A stretch of 64,000 nt of DNA, from contig JAFUSN010000001.1 of NCBI GenBank assembly GCA_017467625.1, positions 22,663-86,662 of the forward strand. The letters run 5' to 3'. The notes beneath the pieces are model-generated. The model worked only from the letters and a program-made list of their open reading frames with translations, had not been told where the DNA came from and made no database searches. This stretch comes from RGIG1681 sp017467625. GTDB lineage: Bacteria > Bacillota > Clostridia > Christensenellales > UBA1242. The translations under genes were made by a program, and so were the position numbers. Below, piece by piece: positions 59,421 to 64,000 of this stretch (position 1 is its first letter; the number at the start of each line of letters is the position of its first letter).

Positions 59421-60008
59421 ATGAAAATTGGCGTTGACTTTGATGGAGTTATTATTGACACTGAAAGAAATCTTAAATTTTGGGCAGATTATTACTCATA
59501 TTTCAAGCTTAATGGAATGACCAGAAAAACAGGAAGATACACAGCACAAGAAAAATGCTTTGACTGGAATGACGAACAAATAAAAACTTTTTACAAAAAA
59601 TATTATATTGGAATATCAAAAAATGCACCATTTTTACCAGGCGTTAAAGAAGTCTGCGAGCAACTAAAAAAACAGGGACATGAAATTTATGTCATTACCG
59701 CCCGTGAATCAAACAATGGACAGTTTGATGAAACCATTTATGCTAAACGCAGAATTAAAGAACTTGGATTTGAGTTTGATGGAATTTACTTTGATGTTTT
59801 CAACAAACCTGAAAAATGTAGAGAACTCGGCATTGACATAATGGTTGACGATGGACCACAAAATGTTGAAATGTTTGCAGGAACTGAAATTTTGACACTT
59901 TATTTTAAAGATGTTCAAATTCAAAATATAACAGCACCAAATATAAAAAAAATAGATACCTGGATGGATATCTATTTAGAAGTTCAAAAGCAAATGAAAA
60001 AGAAATAA
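59421..60008 (+). CDS. HAD-family 5'-nucleotidase-like phosphatase (NT5C/YqfW group)
   Basis: A 195-residue HAD hydrolase. The nucleophile motif is DFDGV with D6 and D8; motif II Thr is in VITARESNN; and motif IV is MVDDGPQNV. This fits the 5'(3')-deoxyribonucleotidase/YqfW group, which dephosphorylates nucleotides. GAGGTG precedes the ATG at 59421. It is a single gene, divergent from rpsJ and convergent with rplI. Substrate is not fixed by sequence. Confidence 0.82.
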   Translation: MKIGVDFDGVIIDTERNLKFWADYYSYFKLNGMTRKTGRYTAQEKCFDWNDEQIKTFYKKYYIGISKNAPFLPGVKEVCEQLKKQGHEIYVITARESNNGQFDETIYAKRRIKELGFEFDGIYFDVFNKPEKCRELGIDIMVDDGPQNVEMFAGTEILTLYFKDVQIQNITAPNIKKIDTWMDIYLEVQKQMKKK

Positions 60009-60035
60009 AAGCACTGCCAAATTGGCGGTGCTTTT
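60007..60035. terminator. Bidirectional terminator between the HAD gene and rplI
   Basis: AAAAGCACTGCC and GGCGGTGCTTTT pair with one G-U, around AAATT. Confidence 0.85.
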
Positions 60036-60474
60036 ATTTTGCATTAATTTTAACTTTAAGTTTACATGAAACACCCTTATAAAGTTTCACATCAACTTCA
60101 TAAAGTCCCTCTCTTTTAAGTGATTCAGTTGACACATTCTTTTTATCAACAGTGTAACCAAGTGTATCAAGTTTTTCAGCAATTTCTTTAGCTGTGATTG
60201 AACCAAAGGCCTTTCCCCTCTCACCCACTTCAATATCAAATTCAAGTGTGAGTTCTTTAAGCTTTTCAGCAACAACCTTTGCCGCAGCCGTTTCCTCGGC
60301 AATGCGCTTTGCTTCCTCGGCTTTAATTTTGTTGTTTGCATTAACATTGGCCTGGTTTGCTGGAACTGCTAAATTATTTTTAAACAAAAAATTGTTTGCA
60401 TATCCATCACTAACATTAATTTCATCGCCCTTTTTTCCTTGAGCTTTCACATCTTTAAGTAAAATTACTTTCAT
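60034..60474 (-). CDS. rplI: Ribosomal protein L9
   Basis: A 146-residue 50S protein with two globular domains joined by a long helix. MKVILLKDVKAQGKKGDEIN and VSDGYANNFLFKNNLA are the N-terminal signature. It is usually beside dnaB/gdpP or rpsF-rpsR; here it stands alone. GGAG precedes the ATG. Confidence 0.97.
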   Translation of the reverse strand: MKVILLKDVKAQGKKGDEINVSDGYANNFLFKNNLAVPANQANVNANNKIKAEEAKRIAEETAAAKVVAEKLKELTLEFDIEVGERGKAFGSITAKEIAEKLDTLGYTVDKKNVSTESLKREGLYEVDVKLYKGVSCKLKVKINAK

Positions 60475-60526
60475 AATTTCCTCCTACAATCAATTATAAC
60501 TTACTAAATAATTTTGTCAAGGACGC

Positions 60527-60552
60527 AAAAAGCATGGCGAGTGCCATGCTTT
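60527..60552 (-). terminator. Intrinsic terminator after the glycosyltransferase gene
   Basis: AAAAGCATGGC and GCCATGCTTTT around GAGT. Confidence 0.88.
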
Positions 60553-61904
60553 TATTTTTCAGTTTTAATTTCAACTTTGTTTTCCTCTTTTTCAACATGT
60601 TCTTTGTTTACCATTTCAAAATTAGTTGTATCTTTATGCGGAATTGTTTTCCATCCAACATTTTTAGAAAATAGTGCAACAAAATCAGTAACAATATTCA
60701 AAGCTACGAAAATTGGCCAAAACAGAACAGCTGAAAGTCCAGTCCAAAAATTAAGTTTCTGCAATCTTTTATTTCCCAAAATAAATATAATAATTGCGCT
60801 GAGCATTCCAGCCCCATAAGCAGTTGCCAAACTTATTCCTGTGCTCTTTAGCCACCCCAGCCAGTAAGCCCCAACATCAACTGGTCCAAAAAGCGGAGCA
60901 ATGGCAAGCAAAACAAACTGAAGAACATACAAGCAAACTGAAATTATGTAAAATGGCAAGATATTTGTCAAAATGTCATAACTTGAACCTCTGTTTATTT
61001 TTGGTTCATCTGCCTTTTGTTTCCTAAAGATATTTTTAAATAAATCTTTTGCACGAGTTGCGCAAACAATAAGGTGTCCTTTTGCCCATCTAATTCTTTG
61101 CCTTAACATAATTTTAAAACTTGTTGGTTGTTCGTCAAAAAATTCAGCTTCATCACAATAATAAATTTTATTTCCATGCAAAATCTGGTCTGCTGAAAAT
61201 TCCCAGTCTTCAGTAAGTGTTACATAAGGCCATCCATCTTTAAGGGCTGATGAATTCATCAAATGTCCAGTCCCCTGAACTCTTGTTGAACAACCAAAAA
61301 TAGTTCTTGCTCTGCCCTCAAAAATACACCCGGATAAAAATAAAAGACCATATGATGCACTGATTGCATTTGTTCCAAGATTTTTTGTGTTTCTAAAAGA
61401 AGTGATAACATTTTTACATCCATAGTATTCAAATGCATCATTCATTTTTTCAATGTAGTTATATTTCAGAACATTATCTGCATCAAACATGAAATAGCCT
61501 TCATAGGTTTCAATTCCGTAATCCTTTTGAATTTGATCAAACAAATACTTAAGTGCATATCCCTTTGTTTTTTCATTTTCATTGTTATATTCATAAACGG
61601 TTGCACCAAGTTCTCTTGCAATTTCTGCAGTTCTATCTGTGCAGTTATGTGCAATAACAAAAATATGAATTTTCTCTTGTGGATATTTTTGCTTTTGAAT
61701 GCTCTTGATTAAATTTCCAATAACCTTATCTTCATTTCGCGCTGAAATTACAACGCCGTAATTATGTTGAACTTTTGCCTTTGGAAATTTTTTCCTGGCA
61801 AAAATTCCCACTATCAAAAAAATAAAATAGTGAAGCGTTAAAGCTGATATTATTCCTGTTATAATTTGAAAAATTAAATTTACAATTTCAATATATGTCA
61901 TCAT
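60552..61904 (-). CDS. Membrane glycosyltransferase, family 2
   Basis: A 450-residue processive-type GT2 enzyme. One N-terminal transmembrane helix (about 10-34) leads into a GT-A domain with DAD at 141-143, TEDWEF near 230 and QRIRW near 270, then three to four C-terminal transmembrane helices. The tail is acidic/basic and disordered. Cellulose- or hyaluronan-synthase-like enzymes share this layout; product and acceptor are unknown. The gene stands alone, so no polysaccharide locus helps the call. Confidence 0.88.
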   Translation of the reverse strand: MMTYIEIVNLIFQIITGIISALTLHYFIFLIVGIFARKKFPKAKVQHNYGVVISARNEDKVIGNLIKSIQKQKYPQEKIHIFVIAHNCTDRTAEIARELGATVYEYNNENEKTKGYALKYLFDQIQKDYGIETYEGYFMFDADNVLKYNYIEKMNDAFEYYGCKNVITSFRNTKNLGTNAISASYGLLFLSGCIFEGRARTIFGCSTRVQGTGHLMNSSALKDGWPYVTLTEDWEFSADQILHGNKIYYCDEAEFFDEQPTSFKIMLRQRIRWAKGHLIVCATRAKDLFKNIFRKQKADEPKINRGSSYDILTNILPFYIISVCLYVLQFVLLAIAPLFGPVDVGAYWLGWLKSTGISLATAYGAGMLSAIIIFILGNKRLQKLNFWTGLSAVLFWPIFVALNIVTDFVALFSKNVGWKTIPHKDTTNFEMVNKEHVEKEENKVEIKTEK

Positions 61905-62042
61905 CGGTATCCTTATTATTGTTACTCAATCATTTTAACACACAAAACTTAATAACGCCAATCTTTTTATATCTTTAAACGATTTTGTGTATAAAATTAT
62001 TTTTTGATTTATAAAAATTTGTTTTATGGCAACAATATAGTT

Positions 62043-62330
62043 ATGTTCGATTTAAAATGTAAACAAAGCAATTGCACATTCAACAAAATGCATGTATGCT
62101 CAGCAAGTGAAATTAATGTAGATAAAAAAACACACTGCAAAACTTTTGAAGAAAATAATTTAAAACCGAAAGAGCGTGAACAAATAATTCAGCCGATGAT
62201 AAGAAAAAATATATGCGTAAATTGCCAAGCAGACTGTATTTTTAATCATCAATCAATTTGTAACGCAAACGGCATTTCCGTTTTAACCGACAAAGAAAAT
62301 CCAATTTGCTGCACATTTTTGCCAAAATAA
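62043..62330 (+). CDS. DUF1540-type Cys-rich protein with two repeats
   Basis: A 95-residue protein with two DUF1540-like repeats. The first is CKQSNCTFNKMHVCSASEIN plus the later C-x-TF, and the second is CVNCQADCIFNHQSICNANG with a C-x-TF ending. Cys spacing suggests metal binding, probably zinc. DUF1540 proteins occur in spore formers and have no defined role. The start at 62043 (MFDLKCKQSN) has no clear ribosome binding site. Confidence 0.8.
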   Translation: MFDLKCKQSNCTFNKMHVCSASEINVDKKTHCKTFEENNLKPKEREQIIQPMIRKNICVNCQADCIFNHQSICNANGISVLTDKENPICCTFLPK

Positions 62331-62353
62331 AAATCCACAGATTGTGGATTTTT
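62328..62353. terminator. Bidirectional terminator downstream of the DUF1540 gene
   Basis: AAAATCCACA and TGTGGATTTT arms around GAT; serves the + gene and the convergent minus operon. Confidence 0.82.
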
Positions 62354-62882
62354 ATTCATTTACTGGTTGCTCTGATTCCTGAATTCTTCCAAGGAACTCA
62401 TCATATGACTTTCCATTCAAAATATATTTTGTTACATATTTGTTAAGAATATCTATATCATCATTAACTTTACAATTTTGAAAATATGCATCTCTTGGAT
62501 GTCTCCAATCAAGTTTATTCAAAATTCTCAAATCAAATGCTGAAGTATAAAATTTACTACTAATTCTTTTTCTTGCAATTTCATCATCCATATCATTTAA
62601 TGCAATATCCAAAACATCACGAATATCAGTAAGTTCCCTTTTATATGATTTAATATCATCATTTTTAATAAAAAGAATTTTTCTAAGCAAGCTTTTCCCC
62701 ATTTTAAATTTTGTGTCATATTCAGAAATAGGTCTTAACGATGATTTAACAGCTCTCTCAAGTGAATATCCAAATTCATCGTGGAATCTTAAAACATTTT
62801 TTACTAATTGTTTATCTGCCTGAATATTTTTATTATTTAAATATTCAATAAGCTCATCTTCTGTAAAAAAAGTTAACTTCAT
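62352..62882 (-). CDS. Hypothetical protein, second gene of an operon beside the rRNA genes
   Basis: A 176-residue charged, helical protein (MKLTFFTEDELIEYLNNKNI). Its ATG is adjacent to the preceding gene (0 bp gap). No motif is recognised, and there is no membrane segment. It forms a two-gene operon with 62883-63245, convergent with the DUF1540 gene. Confidence 0.6.
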   Translation of the reverse strand: MKLTFFTEDELIEYLNNKNIQADKQLVKNVLRFHDEFGYSLERAVKSSLRPISEYDTKFKMGKSLLRKILFIKNDDIKSYKRELTDIRDVLDIALNDMDDEIARKRISSKFYTSAFDLRILNKLDWRHPRDAYFQNCKVNDDIDILNKYVTKYILNGKSYDEFLGRIQESEQPVNE

Positions 62883-63245
62883 TTACTGCTCTCCTCTTTG
62901 TGTCGGTTTTTTAGAATTGTTAGAATTTGATTTAGTAAGCATTGCAAGTGCAGCATGCAATTCAGCAAGTTTATCTGAAAAAATTGCACTATCGGGTTCT
63001 GGCAATTCAACAAAATTATTTTTGCTTATATATGAAATAACATCTTTATAATCACCAAAACAATCATTAAACATTGAATATACGAAATCCATATCACTCT
63101 TTGTTGCGGATTCTGATAAACCATCAATAACTGATGTTGCATAGTTTAAGATTCTTAAATATTCTTCAGTATTTTTTGTTAAAGATGAAATATTTTTTAA
63201 CTCTTCTTTAGCTATTAAATAAAATTCATAATTCTTAGTAGACAT
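62883..63245 (-). CDS. Hypothetical protein, first gene of the same operon
   Basis: A 120-residue helical protein (MSTKNYEFYLIAKEELKNIS) ending in a disordered Ser/Asn/Lys tail (KSNSNNSKKPTQRGEQ). GGAG precedes the ATG at 63245. It is immediately upstream of 62352-62882. No family is recognised. Confidence 0.6.
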   Translation of the reverse strand: MSTKNYEFYLIAKEELKNISSLTKNTEEYLRILNYATSVIDGLSESATKSDMDFVYSMFNDCFGDYKDVISYISKNNFVELPEPDSAIFSDKLAELHAALAMLTKSNSNNSKKPTQRGEQ

Positions 63246-63327
63246 AATTGTAACTCCTCTTTTTTATTCCATAGGTATTTTACATTATACTCGTCAAAAA
63301 GTCAATACTGCTTTTAAAATTACACAC

Positions 63328-63358
63328 AAAAAAAGAGATGCTTTTGCATCTCTTTTTT
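63328..63358 (-). terminator. Terminator of the rRNA operon
   Basis: AAAAAAGAGATGC and GCATCTCTTTTTT around TTTT lie just after the 5S gene on the minus strand. Confidence 0.9.
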
Positions 63359-63366
63359 AATTGAAA

Positions 63367-63482
<116 letters not shown>

Positions 63483-63655
63483 ATTGTATAATAACGCTCC
63501 CCGCGATACTATCGAATTAACATAAACATTTTACACTTTTTATTAAGTTTTGTCAATGTTTTATTCGCACACTGGCAACTGCATATTATCGAATCAGTTT
63601 CGTAATTTTGGCTTGCACATATGATCGTAGTAATCATACTATTTCACAGATAATT
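63483..63655 (-). other. 23S-5S intergenic spacer
   Basis: About 170 bp of AT-rich spacer. No tRNA gene is recognisable in it. Confidence 0.7.
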
Positions 63656-64000
63656 GTGATCAAGCCCTCGACCTATTAGTACCGGTCAGCTACATGCATT
63701 ACTGCACTTCCACACCCGGCCTATCAACCTTGTGGTCTACAAGGGGTCTTACTATCTTATGATATGAGATATCTTATCTTGAGGCAAGTTTCACGCTTAT
63801 ATGCTTTCAGCGTTTATCTTTCCCGTTCTCCGCTACCCGGCTATGCTCTTGGCAGAACAACCGGTGCACAGTAGGAACGTCCACTCTGGTCCTTGCGTAC
63901 TAGGAGCAGATCCTCTCAAATATCTTACGCCCATGGTGGATAGGGACCGAACTGTCTCACGACGTTGTGAACCCAACTCGCGTGCCTTTTTAATCGGCGA
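63656..64000 (-). rRNA. rrl: 23S ribosomal RNA, 3' part only
   Basis: The minus strand carries conserved 23S 3' sequence, including the sarcin-ricin region AGTACGAGAGGACCGGAGTG-like variant and the GGTCGAGGGCTTGATC 3' end. The gene runs past the window edge, so about 345 bases are seen. Confidence 0.95.

Noticed and set aside
63483..63655. tRNA gene in the rRNA spacer
   Set aside because: No cloverleaf or T-arm consensus could be found.

Overview
The window is an AT-rich stretch from a low-GC, endospore-forming, anaerobic Bacillota, most likely a clostridial lineage. Evidence for this is spmA/spmB, a SPOCS (DUF3794)-LysM coat-type protein, veg, a one-piece pyruvate:ferredoxin oxidoreductase, S14 of the short zinc type, and gene order shared with the Bacillus subtilis origin-proximal region (holB-ricT-trmN6, tatD-rsmA, veg). 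A more exact placement (for example Christensenellales-like gut bacteria) is only a guess. Most genes are on the minus strand.

Layout. 1-19 kb is housekeeping: two unknown genes, DUF4364 and TSCPD proteins, a lipoprotein, rsmA-tatD, divergent spmAB, holB-ricT-ferredoxin-trmN6, greA, a Rho-like protein without Walker A, the SPOCS-LysM gene, veg, acpP, an HtrA-type protease with a membrane partner, ung, rplM-rpsI and truA. 19-30 kb holds nifJ, a three-gene unknown operon with a degenerate shikimate-kinase-like protein, a patatin, a coiled-coil membrane protein, a phosphoesterase, metK under a SAM riboswitch, and exonuclease III. 30-36 kb has glgB-glgA, peptidase E, a second GreA-type factor, a YjbR protein and an FNT channel. 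36.4-39.3 kb is the most accessory-looking part: barstar, a barnase fragment, a possible structured element, tmRNA, smpB and an orphan gene with its own strong promoter. Then come rnr and mgtE under an M-box. 43.7-59.3 kb is the complete S10-spc-alpha supercluster (rpsJ to rplQ, minus strand), with secY, adk, infA and rpmJ but no map. 59-63 kb carries a HAD nucleotidase, rplI, a glycosyltransferase, a DUF1540 protein and two unknown genes. The window ends in a 5S gene and the 3' part of a 23S gene, both minus strand.

How the genes work together. Translation dominates: ribosomal proteins, RNA polymerase alpha, IF-1, rRNA and tRNA modification (RsmA, TruA, TrmN6), and ribosome rescue (tmRNA-SmpB, with RNase R next door). 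Pyruvate oxidation (NifJ) and small ferredoxins fit anaerobic energy metabolism; GlgB/GlgA store glycogen. Regulation is readable in places: SAM and Mg2+ riboswitches with terminators, many TTGACA/TATAAT promoters with 16-17 bp spacers, two sigma-E-like promoters beside sporulation genes, and two promoters (truA, smpB) placed so that transcription would start at the ATG.

Items I would look at first: the Walker-A-less Rho paralogue, the kinase-like three-gene operon, leaderless truA and smpB, the barnase fragment with barstar beside the tmRNA 3' end, the ribosomal proteins with long disordered tails (above all L30), and the ferredoxin embedded next to ricT. Function calls rest on motif reading by eye; no database search was run.
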